Positions 32,127 through 40,672 of a stretch of 64,000 nucleotides of DNA are shown here, piece after piece. The DNA is from Dechloromonas sp. TW-R-39-2 (GTDB taxonomy: Bacteria; Pseudomonadota; Gammaproteobacteria; Burkholderiales; Rhodocyclaceae), in assembly GCF_016864195.1 (NCBI RefSeq), contig NZ_CP045202.1, positions 1,891,001 through 1,955,000 on the forward strand. The letters are read 5' to 3'. A program made the translations under genes and the position numbers. Position 1 is the stretch's first letter; the number at the start of each line of letters is the position of its first letter. The notes below the pieces were generated by a model, which saw only the letters and a program-made list of their open reading frames with translations, did no database searches and was not told where the DNA came from.

Positions 32127-33007
32127 AACTTGCATTTGATGTGCTCGGCGTCAGTGCAATTCAGGCGCGCCTTCGTGGGCTGGCTGAAAAGAAAATCAAG
32201 GCTGCGGCCGCCAGCGCATTGAATGTATCGGCCTATGCCGGATCCGAAGAGGTCAAGCGCGAGATGGACCGCGTATTTGATCGCGTTACGCCGTGGGTCA
32301 AAGGCGGGGTCAGGTACGTGAAGGCCGGCGTCGCCGGTAGTTCCATCAGGGTTCCCGGCGCAACGGACCAGTTTGGTGCAGACCTTTATCGGCAGCTGGA
32401 TAGCGACAAACTGACAGCCGTCATCGACTTTGACAAATGGGGCAACAAAACCAATGTCACGGTCGAGAAGGTCCTGTTGGCCGAAATCATGGGCGGTCAG
32501 CGCAAATACAAGCGCCATGAACTCGCGCTGCAACGGGTTGGCGTACTGCCTGCCGGCATGGCTATTGTTCCTGGTCCAGGTGCGAAGCGCGACCAATACG
32601 GAAACATGAAATCAGCCCAGATCGTGCAGATCGTTTCATGGTTTCAGGGGTTCGAGGCAACCGCCGGGGCGCGCCAGAACATGACCGACAAAACAAAGAT
32701 GCAGATCATGAAGGGGCGAAAAGTCAAAGGCGTGAAGCAGCGCGGCTTCGAACTGTTTGTGATCGACAAGCAGTTGGGCAAGCTGCACCCTGGCATCTAC
32801 ATGCGCAAGGATTATGACCGTTCGGCCGGTGCCAGGGTTGCGCATTTGTCACACGGCGGGGCCACGGCGCTGATGTACTTTGTTCAACTGCCGAAGTACC
32901 GCAAGCGCCTTGATTTCTACGGCGTGGCCGAAAAAGTCGCAGTTGCTGAATTCAACAGAGCCTTCCCCCTGTACCTGAACAACATGCTGACGGAGCGCGG
33001 GCTATGA
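32123..33007 (+). CDS. Phage structural-type hypothetical protein (294 aa)
   Basis: Starts MKLAFDVLGVSAIQARLRGL at 32123 (ATGA overlap). KKIKAAAASALNVSAYAGSEEVKREMDRVFDRVT recalls the N-terminus of minor tail protein Z-like virion proteins, but it lies before the terminase genes. Assignment is tentative. Confidence 0.55.
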   Translation: MKLAFDVLGVSAIQARLRGLAEKKIKAAAASALNVSAYAGSEEVKREMDRVFDRVTPWVKGGVRYVKAGVAGSSIRVPGATDQFGADLYRQLDSDKLTAVIDFDKWGNKTNVTVEKVLLAEIMGGQRKYKRHELALQRVGVLPAGMAIVPGPGAKRDQYGNMKSAQIVQIVSWFQGFEATAGARQNMTDKTKMQIMKGRKVKGVKQRGFELFVIDKQLGKLHPGIYMRKDYDRSAGARVAHLSHGGATALMYFVQLPKYRKRLDFYGVAEKVAVAEFNRAFPLYLNNMLTERGL

Positions 33008-33489
33008 GCGACCAAGCCAAAGCGGTATCCCAGGCAGAATTTGCAAGGATTCTCGGCGTCGGTCGCAGCTACGTCACTGCCCTGAAGTCGGCTGGTCGTC
33101 TAGTGCTTGATCGGGACAACAAAGTGCTGGTTGAGGAAAGCAAGGCCAGCATCGCACGCAGCAATGGCGCGCCGGAACGGGCTGCTGTGACCGAAAAAGT
33201 GTTTTCAGATGCCCGGGACAAAAAAGAGCATTACGCCGCCGAACTGTCGCGTCTCGATTACGAAGAACGCTGCGGAAAACTGATGAAAGCAGATGAAGTC
33301 CTGTCGGTCGTCAGCGGTGCAATCGTCACGCTGCGAACTCGTCTGGAAAGCTTCCCGGATGCGCTTGCGCCGCAACTCGCATCAATTGGCGATGAGCAAA
33401 TGATCCGTGCGTTGTTAGCCGACAACATTGAAATGCTACTGGCTGAGTTGTCTCACCAACTATCAACCTTGGGCAAGGGAAGCGAATAA
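33004..33489 (+). CDS. Terminase small subunit (Nu1-like)
   Basis: 161 aa. The N-terminal VSQAEFARILGVGRSYVTALKSAGRL is the winged-helix DNA-recognition part of Nu1-type small subunits. The rest is helical. It binds the packaging site and recruits the large subunit, whose gene starts at its stop. Confidence 0.8.
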   Translation: MSDQAKAVSQAEFARILGVGRSYVTALKSAGRLVLDRDNKVLVEESKASIARSNGAPERAAVTEKVFSDARDKKEHYAAELSRLDYEERCGKLMKADEVLSVVSGAIVTLRTRLESFPDALAPQLASIGDEQMIRALLADNIEMLLAELSHQLSTLGKGSE

Positions 33490-35453
33490 TGTACGCCTCT
33501 GCCTCCGGCCAGATTTGCGCAGCAATGTCCCGCGGGTTGGCGCCGCGCAAGCCGCTGACGGTCAGCCAGTGGTCTGATCTGGAGCGCCGGCTGTCGAGCA
33601 AGGGAAGTGCGGAGCCAGGGCGCTGGAGAACAGATCGGAATCCGCCATTACGTGAGCCAATGGATTGCCTGTCGGCGCGGTCGACGGTCAAGGACGTAGC
33701 ACTGATGTTCCCGATTCAGTTCGGTAAAACAGAGGTCGCCGTCAATGCGCTTGGCTACACCATGGACCATAACCCGGGGCCGGTCATGGTCTGTTTGCCA
33801 GGCGAAGTCTCGATGAATAAATGGGTTGCCCAGAAGCTGAACCCGATGATCGAGGAAACGCCGGCTGTTCGCGCCACGCTGACCAGTACGGACAGCCGTA
33901 ACGGCAGTAATCGGCGGGAGTTCAAGGATTTTGACGGCGGCCAGCTTTATCTGGAGCATGCCGGCAGCCCGGCGCGCCTCAAGTCGACCACGGTCAGAAC
34001 CCTGATTGTTGATGAGCTCGATGAATTCTCGGCCAACCTTCAGGGAGGTGACGACCCTGTTTCATTACTCGAAGGCCGAACATCGGCATTCCCGGCAACC
34101 TACAAGCGTCTGTACATCAGCACGCCGCAGATTCGCGGCATGTCGCGCATTGAATTTGCCTATCTGAAGTCAGACCAGCGCCGCTACTTTGTACCTTGCC
34201 CGCATTGTGGCGAAATGCAGCATCTTGAATGGTCCGGTCTGCGCTGGGGGCCAGGCGGCACTGGCGTAGCCTATGTCTGCCGGGAGTGCGGATCGCTGAT
34301 CGATGAGCACCATAAAACTGCCATGATCGCTGCAGGCCGCTGGATACCAGAAAACCCCGGCGCGAAAACGCGCGGCTACCACATCAATGGGCTTTACTAC
34401 CAGATCGGCCTGGGGCCGCGTTGGGCAGACCTGGTTGAAACGTGGCTCGAAGCACAAAACGACCCGGCAAAGCTGAAAACATTCATCAATGACCGCCTTG
34501 CAGAGCCATGGGAAGACCCGGCCATGCGTGCCGTCAAGCACAACATCATTGCTGACCGCGCTGAGCCGTACCAGCTTCGCATTGCACCTTATGGCACGCT
34601 GGCCATCACGGCGGGGGTCGATACGCAGGATAACCGGCTGGCTGTGCAGATTGTTGGCTGGGGCCGCGGCATGGCCTGCTGGATCATCGATTACATCGAA
34701 CTGCCCGGCGATCCCGCAGATGATGCAGTGTGGCTTTCTCTGGCCGCCTTGATCAACAAAGGCATCGAACATGAATCCGGCCTGGTCATGGATATTCAGG
34801 CGACCTGTATCGACGCCGGTGGCCACCGCACCGAGGCGGTCAAACATTTCGTGCGCTCCGGTGTGGTCGATCCATCCAGCGCCGAGAAAATCCACAAAAT
34901 TCGCCGTTCGCTGGCTATCTTTGGCGCGGTGCCGAACAATGCACCGGTACTTTCAAAAGGCAAGATGCAGGATGTCGATTGGCGGGGCCGCTACGACAAG
35001 CGCGGCGTGCTCATCCAGCACGTTGGCACCGTCGGCATTAAGCACCTGCTGTACTCAAGGCTGTCGACCGACGCCGATAAGGCGCAGGACGCCAGGCTGG
35101 TTCATTTCAGCGATCAATTGCCATCCGAATATTTCGCCGGCCTGATCTCAGAGCAGTACAACCCGAGCAAAAACCGCTTCGAAAAAAAGCGTGGTGCCCG
35201 CAATGAGCCGCTGGACACCTGGGTCTATGCCTACGCCGCCGCGCATCACCCAGAACTTCGCCTGCACCGCGCCACGCGCGCTGAATGGGACCGAATGGAG
35301 GCTAAAATAACGGCCTTCAAGCATCAAAAAATAACCGAAGTCGGCAACGTACCGACAACGGAGCCAGTCACTAGGGAGCAACGTGCCGCCGCACCGGCGC
35401 CAAGGGCAAAATCCTTGCCGGTGGGCAGTAACGACTGGAATAGCCGTCTATGA
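33489..35453 (+). CDS. Terminase large subunit (GpA family)
   Basis: 654 aa. FPIQFGKTEVAVNAL is the Walker-A-like ATPase site near residue 75, LIVDELDEF is Walker B near 175, and the nuclease half follows (TAGVDTQDNRL and CIDAGGHRTEAV). It packages concatemer DNA into the prohead. The GpA type means lambda-like cos cutting. Confidence 0.9.
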   Translation: MYASASGQICAAMSRGLAPRKPLTVSQWSDLERRLSSKGSAEPGRWRTDRNPPLREPMDCLSARSTVKDVALMFPIQFGKTEVAVNALGYTMDHNPGPVMVCLPGEVSMNKWVAQKLNPMIEETPAVRATLTSTDSRNGSNRREFKDFDGGQLYLEHAGSPARLKSTTVRTLIVDELDEFSANLQGGDDPVSLLEGRTSAFPATYKRLYISTPQIRGMSRIEFAYLKSDQRRYFVPCPHCGEMQHLEWSGLRWGPGGTGVAYVCRECGSLIDEHHKTAMIAAGRWIPENPGAKTRGYHINGLYYQIGLGPRWADLVETWLEAQNDPAKLKTFINDRLAEPWEDPAMRAVKHNIIADRAEPYQLRIAPYGTLAITAGVDTQDNRLAVQIVGWGRGMACWIIDYIELPGDPADDAVWLSLAALINKGIEHESGLVMDIQATCIDAGGHRTEAVKHFVRSGVVDPSSAEKIHKIRRSLAIFGAVPNNAPVLSKGKMQDVDWRGRYDKRGVLIQHVGTVGIKHLLYSRLSTDADKAQDARLVHFSDQLPSEYFAGLISEQYNPSKNRFEKKRGARNEPLDTWVYAYAAAHHPELRLHRATRAEWDRMEAKITAFKHQKITEVGNVPTTEPVTREQRAAAPAPRAKSLPVGSNDWNSRL

Positions 35454-35761
35454 ACACTACATCGTCTGTCATCGATACCGACAATGCTGTTGCGCTGCAT
35501 GCCGAGCTGACCGGCATTCTCATCGAAGAAGCCACCATCCCGGAGATAGAAGCCAGCCAGCTTGCCGACGCGCTGATGCGCGGCCTGCGCCGCCGTTTTC
35601 CTGGTGAATCGATCTACATCGCCAAAACGCTCAGTGTGCGCGAGCGTCACGAGCGCGACAACGCCATCCGGCGCGATTTCAACGGCCGCAACATGGCCGA
35701 AATCTGCCGCCGGTGGGGAATCGGCCGGCTTACGGTTTATCGCGCACTGGGCCGAAGATAG
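35450..35761 (+). CDS. Mor-family transcription activator-like protein
   Basis: 103 aa. The C-terminal helix-turn-helix (NGRNMAEICRRWGIGRLTVYRALGRR) and the preceding dimerisation part match the Mu Mor family, which activates middle/late promoters. It is ATGA-coupled to terL and directly precedes the 28-bp repeat at 35761. This is an odd position for a regulator. Confidence 0.75.
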   Translation: MNTTSSVIDTDNAVALHAELTGILIEEATIPEIEASQLADALMRGLRRRFPGESIYIAKTLSVRERHERDNAIRRDFNGRNMAEICRRWGIGRLTVYRALGRR

Positions 35762-35788
35762 TTTCATCCGTCCCTGAACTTGAAACAG
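35761..35788 (+). repeat. 28-bp direct repeat, copy 1
   Basis: Begins GTTTCATCCGTCCCTGAACT and ends TGAAACAG, with GTTTCA/TGAAAC ends as an inverted pair. An identical copy is at 48551-48578, upstream of gpW-portal. Confidence 0.85.
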
Positions 35789-35831
35789 TGAAAACAAGAC
35801 ACTCGCCTCAGTTATTCAACACGAGGCGAGC

Positions 35832-37880
35832 ATGTCGCAATCACAAAAAGGCTGGTTCAGCATTCGCGCTCCCCGCGCTCAGGCCGGGCAGGGCAGCAGT
35901 GCCGAAGTCTTCATTTACGGCGATATCGGCGAAAGCTGGTACGGCGAAACCATTGCCGCCAAGGATTTCGTCAAGGAAATCGCCGCGCTCGATGTCGAGC
36001 AACTGACTGTCCGCATTAACTCTGTGGGCGGGTCTGTTCCTGACGGCCTGGCAATCTACAACGCACTCAAGCGCCACAAAGCGACGGTCACAACCTGTAT
36101 CGACGGCATGGCCATGTCCATTGCCAGCCTGATCGCCATGGCAGGCGATACCGTCGAGATCGCAGACAACGCACTGCTCATGATTCATGCGCCCTGGACG
36201 TATGCCGGCGGCAATAGTGAGCAGTTGCGCGAAACCGCCGATGTGCTCGATACCTGGGCTTCAGCCATGAGCACCAGCTATGCCGCCAAGACCGGCCGCC
36301 CGCAGGACGAAATGCTGGCCCTGCTGACCGATGGCGTCGACCACTACTACACCGCAGAAGAAGCCTTGAAAGAAGGCTTTGTCGACGCCGTTGTCTCGGC
36401 GCTGCCCATTTCTGCCTCCGCCGTTGTTTCGGCGGAAGCCATCGCCCGTTTTCGTCATCCGGCTGCACCGGAAGACACCCCTGCGGCAGCCGCCGCAACC
36501 TTTCAGGAGAAATCCATGCCTCATCCGAATCCGGCGGCTCCGCAACCGACCGCCAAAACCGAAGACGAGATCAAGGCCGCTGTATTGGCCGCAGATCAGT
36601 CTCGTCGTGTCGCCATCGCTGCTTCCTTCGGCGCGTTCGCATCGCACGAAGGCGTCAATGCACTGATGACGCAGTGCCAGAACGATTCCGGCTGCGATGA
36701 AACGGCCGCCAACGCCAAGCTCTTGGCTCACCTGGGCAGCAAGTCCAGCCCGCTGGCCGGTCACCATGTCGTGACGGTCGCTGACGAAACTGACAAGCTG
36801 CGCGAAGCCGGTGTTGAAGCGATTCTAGCCCGCGCCGGCATTCGCAACAGCAAGGGTGAAAAAATCCGGGCGCACGGCTCGAACCCGTTCCGTGCCCACT
36901 CCCTGCTCGACATGGCCCGCGCCGCGCTGGCTCGTGCTGGCATCCGCACGGATGGCATGGACAAGATGCAGATTGTGGCCTCGGCTTTCACCCAGGGCAC
37001 GAGCGATTTCCCGATTCTTCTGGAAAACGCCATGCACAAGACGCTGCAGGCTGCTTATGCCACGGCGCCCGATACCTGGTCGCGCTTCTGCTCGACGGGC
37101 TCTGTCTCCGATTTCCGTGACCATCCGCGCTATCGCGTTGGTTCGCTGGGCAATCTGGATGCGCTGAACGAACTCGGCGAATTCAAGAACAAGTCGATTC
37201 CGGATGGTGAACGCGCCAAGATCAAGGCCGGCACCAAGGGCAACATCATCAACATCAGCCGCCAAGCCATCATCAATGATGATCTGGGCGCCTTCATCGG
37301 CCTTGCACAGATGTTGGCCCGCGCTGCCAAGCGCACGATCGAAGCTGATGTGTATGCGCTGCTCGCGCTGAATTCCGGTCTTGGCCCGTTGCTGGAGGAT
37401 GGTCAAACCCTGTTCCACGCCTCGCACGGCAACATTTCTGCTACCGGCGCGATCTCTTCTTCCGTGTTCGATGACGTACGCGTCAAGTTCGCGCTGCAGA
37501 AGAATGTTGGCGGCAATGACTTCCTCGATCTGCGTCCGAGCGTTCTGCTGGTGCCGACCGCAGCCAAGGGCGATGCCGTTGTGATCAACGGCGCCGAGTT
37601 TGATCCGGATACCGCCAACAAACTCCAGAAGCCGAACAAGGTTCGCGGCCAGTACAGCGACATCGTTGATACCGCCCGCCTATCCGGCACGCGCTTCTAC
37701 TCCTTTGCCGATGCGATGGATGCGCCGGTGATCGAGGTGGCCTTCCTCGATGGCAATCAGGATCCGTACCTCGAAATGGAGCAGGGCTTCACGGTTGATG
37801 GTGCGCGCTACAAGGTGCGCCTCGATTACGGCATCGGCGCGATCGACTATCGCGGTGCTGTGACCTCGGCCGGCGCCTAA
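35832..37880 (+). CDS. Prohead protease (ClpP-like) fused to major capsid protein
   Basis: 682 aa. Residues 1-200 are a ClpP-type S14 protease (VRINSVGGSVPDGLAIYNAL, MAMSIASLIAMAG and a His in LMIHAPWTYA). Residues 300-682 are the capsid part (FTQGTSDFPILLENAMHKTL, then IIDTARLSG-like and YLEMEQGFTVDGARYKVRLDYG). An in-frame ATG at 36516 follows AGGAG, so the capsid half may also be made alone. Confidence 0.88.
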   Translation: MSQSQKGWFSIRAPRAQAGQGSSAEVFIYGDIGESWYGETIAAKDFVKEIAALDVEQLTVRINSVGGSVPDGLAIYNALKRHKATVTTCIDGMAMSIASLIAMAGDTVEIADNALLMIHAPWTYAGGNSEQLRETADVLDTWASAMSTSYAAKTGRPQDEMLALLTDGVDHYYTAEEALKEGFVDAVVSALPISASAVVSAEAIARFRHPAAPEDTPAAAAATFQEKSMPHPNPAAPQPTAKTEDEIKAAVLAADQSRRVAIAASFGAFASHEGVNALMTQCQNDSGCDETAANAKLLAHLGSKSSPLAGHHVVTVADETDKLREAGVEAILARAGIRNSKGEKIRAHGSNPFRAHSLLDMARAALARAGIRTDGMDKMQIVASAFTQGTSDFPILLENAMHKTLQAAYATAPDTWSRFCSTGSVSDFRDHPRYRVGSLGNLDALNELGEFKNKSIPDGERAKIKAGTKGNIINISRQAIINDDLGAFIGLAQMLARAAKRTIEADVYALLALNSGLGPLLEDGQTLFHASHGNISATGAISSSVFDDVRVKFALQKNVGGNDFLDLRPSVLLVPTAAKGDAVVINGAEFDPDTANKLQKPNKVRGQYSDIVDTARLSGTRFYSFADAMDAPVIEVAFLDGNQDPYLEMEQGFTVDGARYKVRLDYGIGAIDYRGAVTSAGA

Positions 37881-37932
37881 CCAGACGGGGCCGGTACGCC
37901 GGCCCCATTGCTGAACACCAGGAGAATCAAAA

Positions 37933-38259
37933 ATGACTTCGAAATACGTTCAACCGGGCAACGTCCTTGACTACACCGCAGGCTCTGCGGTGACCAATGG
38001 CCAGGTATTACTGGTCGGCAAGCGCCTTGCCGTCGCGCTGGTCGCCATTGCGGCAGGCGCTGTCGGCTCCGTCGCAGTTACCGGCGTCTACGCCATTGCC
38101 AAGAAAGCGGGCGATGCGCCGGCTCAAGGCGATCTGCTGTACTGGGATGCCGCCAACAACTACCTGACCACGACTGTAGGCAGCAATACGCTGGCTGGCT
38201 TCGCCGCCGCTGCAGCTGCCGGCGGTGATGCCACGGTCAACCTCAAGCTGAACGGCTAA
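37933..38259 (+). CDS. DUF2190 head decoration-like protein
   Basis: 108 aa after AGGAG. KYVQPGNVLDYTAGSAVTNGQ and GVYAIAKKAGDAPAQGDLLYWD match DUF2190, which in several phages decorates or stabilises the capsid. Confidence 0.8.
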   Translation: MTSKYVQPGNVLDYTAGSAVTNGQVLLVGKRLAVALVAIAAGAVGSVAVTGVYAIAKKAGDAPAQGDLLYWDAANNYLTTTVGSNTLAGFAAAAAAGGDATVNLKLNG

Positions 38260-38262
38260 ACC

Positions 38263-38547
38263 ATGCCGTCGCCGTTTGCCGCAATGCAGTCGCGCATCAA
38301 GTCTGCCTGTCTGGCGAAGTTTGCCAATGTGACAGCGATGATCGACGGCGTTGCGGTCGACGGCACTTTTGATGAAATTCCTGACGCTGCCTTTGGCGAT
38401 CTTGTGCCGGATACCGCGCCTACGTTCTCCTGTGCCGAGTCTGTAGCGCTGTCAGTTGATTCTGTTGTGTCGATATCCGGCACTGAATATCGGGTCGCAT
38501 CGGTCATGCCGGACGGTCGCGGCGCCCTGGTGGCGAGGCTCAAATGA
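38263..38547 (+). CDS. Head-tail joining protein (FII-like)
   Basis: 94 aa. The beta-rich pattern SVVSISGTEYRVASVMPDG, size and place fit gpFII-type neck proteins. Confidence 0.7.
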   Translation: MPSPFAAMQSRIKSACLAKFANVTAMIDGVAVDGTFDEIPDAAFGDLVPDTAPTFSCAESVALSVDSVVSISGTEYRVASVMPDGRGALVARLK

Positions 38548-38933
38548 GTCAGCGTGAAGTTGTCCTTGCCGCCCTGAAACAGGCTTTGTCCGGCTTATGT
38601 TCCGGCCGTGTTTATCGATCCCGCCGTGAGCAGTTTCCGGCCTTGCCGGCGATTGTGATTCGTCCGGATGCAGATGAAGACCAAGGTGAAACGCTGGGCT
38701 ATTCCGACTGGAATCTCACCGCGTCTATCGCCATTTACGCCACCGGTGAAACGCCTGATCAGGCCGCCGACAGCGTGCTGGCAGATGTGCTGGGGATTTT
38801 GAAAGCATCGCCCACGCTTGGGCTGGGCAGCGACGTTCAGGTCATGCCAGCCCGACGTGTCGACTGGGCATTTGAAAACTACGACGACGCAGAAGTCACG
38901 CTGCGAATCCAGATCATTTATCGAGAACTTTGA
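38544..38933 (+). CDS. Tail terminator/minor tail protein U-like
   Basis: 129 aa. Order and the RPDADEDQGETLGYSDWNLT then DAEVTLRIQIIYREL frame fit the gpU family that caps the tail tube. Confidence 0.7.
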   Translation: MSQREVVLAALKQALSGLCSGRVYRSRREQFPALPAIVIRPDADEDQGETLGYSDWNLTASIAIYATGETPDQAADSVLADVLGILKASPTLGLGSDVQVMPARRVDWAFENYDDAEVTLRIQIIYREL

Positions 38934-38941
38934 GGCGTCCC

Positions 38942-39043
38942 ATGGCCGAAAACAACGCACCGCGCCGTCCTGGCGAACCATCCAACAACAAGCCTGCGCC
39001 GGCAGAACAGCCTGCGAAGACTGAAAAGCCCGTCAAGGAGTAA
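38942..39043 (+). CDS. Small Pro/Lys-rich protein (33 aa)
   Basis: ATG 38942 follows GAGG by six bases. NNKPAPAEQPAKTEKPVKE is disordered. It ends 3 bp before the tail tube gene. Probably a real small gene; role unknown. Confidence 0.55.
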   Translation: MAENNAPRRPGEPSNNKPAPAEQPAKTEKPVKE

Positions 39044-39046
39044 GTC

Positions 39047-40012
39047 ATGGGTCGTTACACTCGAAATACAGCCATCCTGGCCAAGCTTGAATCGACCTAC
39101 GGTACCGATGCGACGCCGTCCGAGGCAACCAATGCCCTGCTCGTGTCCAATGCGCAGATCACGCCGCTGGCAGCACAAAACGTCAAGCGCGATCTGATTC
39201 GTCCGTATCTGGGCGGGTCCGAAGAATTGCTCGGCGCTTCGTACATTGAACTCAGCTTTGAGGTTGAGTTGGCAGGCTCCGGCGCGGCCGGCACTGCGCC
39301 GGCCTATGGCCCGCTGCTGAAGGCTTGCGGGTTCTCCGAGACTGTCTCGGCGGGCGTTCGCACTGAATACAACCTGCTGACGCCGGTCGTTGATTCGGTA
39401 TCGGTCTATTACTTCAGCGATGGCGTCAAGCACGTCGCCAAGGGCTGTCGCGGCGACGTTACGTTCAAGCTGAACAGTGGCGGCCGCCCGGCGATGGCAT
39501 TCAAGCTGCAAGGGCTTGATGGTGGCCTGTCTGCGGCAACGCCTGCTGCACTGGCTTTGTCCGGGTTCAAAACGCCGCTGGTCGTCACCGAGGCCAATAC
39601 TGGCGATGTGACTTTTGGCTGCACTTACACCGCTGCCACGCCCACGTTGACTGGTGGTCTTGGCTACCCGTCGCAAGGGCTTGAAGTATCGCTCGGTAAT
39701 TCAGTCAGCCATACGCCGCTGCTGGGTGGCGAAACGGTCGAGATCACCAACCGAGAAGCCAACGGCAAGGTGCAGCTTGACCTGACTGCCGCGCAGGAAG
39801 TGAGCTTTATGGCGTCGGTCCGGAGCAATGCAGTTCAGGCAATCGGCCTGATGCACGGTACGGTGCCTGGCGGCAAGGTCATGTTGTTCATGCCGGCGGT
39901 TCAGCTGGTCAATCCGAGCAAGCAGGATGTCAATGGAAAATTGATGATCGGCTTCGATATGCGTGTCGTTCCGGCCTCTGGCAACGACGAAATCAAGCTG
40001 GTGGTGCACTGA
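39047..40012 (+). CDS. Major tail tube protein
   Basis: 321 aa. The N-terminus MGRYTRNTAILAKLESTYGT and the beta-rich body with an Ig-like end resemble phage tail tube proteins. It is placed between the terminator and the chaperone genes, as in lambda V. Confidence 0.8.
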   Translation: MGRYTRNTAILAKLESTYGTDATPSEATNALLVSNAQITPLAAQNVKRDLIRPYLGGSEELLGASYIELSFEVELAGSGAAGTAPAYGPLLKACGFSETVSAGVRTEYNLLTPVVDSVSVYYFSDGVKHVAKGCRGDVTFKLNSGGRPAMAFKLQGLDGGLSAATPAALALSGFKTPLVVTEANTGDVTFGCTYTAATPTLTGGLGYPSQGLEVSLGNSVSHTPLLGGETVEITNREANGKVQLDLTAAQEVSFMASVRSNAVQAIGLMHGTVPGGKVMLFMPAVQLVNPSKQDVNGKLMIGFDMRVVPASGNDEIKLVVH

Positions 40013-40013
40013 T

Positions 40014-40322
40014 ATGTTCAAGATCAAACCCGCTCCAACCTTCTGGGCGCCCGCCTTGATCCATGTTCCCGGTCAGGGCACTGGCAAGCTCGATATCGAG
40101 TTCCGCTATTTCGATCATGAGCAGCGCAAGGCGTACTCGGACTCGCTGCCGAACAAAACGAACCTTGAAGCACTCACTGAGATCGTCAATGACTGGCGGG
40201 AAGCCGATGTGGCCTTCAGCCCTCAGAAGCTCGAAGAGTTGCTGAATGACTACCCGACCGCGACACAAGGGCTGTTCGATGCATTCTGGGACGAAATCTA
40301 CAAGGCCCCGGTAAAAAACTGA
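40014..40322 (+). CDS. Tail assembly chaperone (gpG-like)
   Basis: 102 aa from ATG 40014. KLDIEFRYFDHEQRKAYSDS matches the phage tail assembly chaperone family. Its last codons GTA AAA AAC form the slippery site of a -1 frameshift that makes the longer product. Confidence 0.8.
   Translation: MFKIKPAPTFWAPALIHVPGQGTGKLDIEFRYFDHEQRKAYSDSLPNKTNLEALTEIVNDWREADVAFSPQKLEELLNDYPTATQGLFDAFWDEIYKAPVKN
40313..40319 (+). promoter_or_regulatory. Programmed -1 frameshift site A AAA AAC
   Basis: The heptamer is in the right phase (A_AAA_AAC) just before the TGA at 40320. The -1 frame is open from here to 40672. Confidence 0.85.
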
Positions 40323-40672
40323 AAGCGGCCGTCCGCTACTGGCTTAGTGGCGGCCGCGACGACAAAGATGGCCTGGTTGCTGCCCTCGAAGCATTTGGTG
40401 CGAGCGCGGAAGACATCAAGCAGGTTGTGAATGCAGGAAGGCATGCTGTTTTTGATCTGTGGCCAGAGAACGACGCGCCGCTGAGTCTGTTGTTGGCCAT
40501 GCAGACGCAGTGGCGGGTTGGTGGAATGAAGGGTGAGCCGTTAGGGCTGGATTACAGCGTCTTGCCATTTGTGATGAAACAGATCGGCGTGGCCGATCGT
40601 GACGAAAGCTCGGTATTTCACGGGCTTCGAATCGCCGAACAGGAAGTCTTGCGAGTTTTGAATGACCGATAA
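40319..40672 (+). CDS. Frameshifted extension of the tail chaperone (gpGT-like)
   Basis: After the shift the frame reads KAAVRYWLSGGRDDKDGLVA... and continues for about 117 residues (DUF1799-like). The GTG at 40427 in the same frame is not needed as a start. As in lambda, gpG and gpGT would chaperone the tape measure protein. Confidence 0.8.
   Translation: MKAAVRYWLSGGRDDKDGLVAALEAFGASAEDIKQVVNAGRHAVFDLWPENDAPLSLLLAMQTQWRVGGMKGEPLGLDYSVLPFVMKQIGVADRDESSVFHGLRIAEQEVLRVLNDR

Noticed and set aside
40427..40672. Independent GTG-start gene
   Set aside because: The frame continues upstream to the A AAA AAC slippery site, so it is the frameshift extension of the chaperone.
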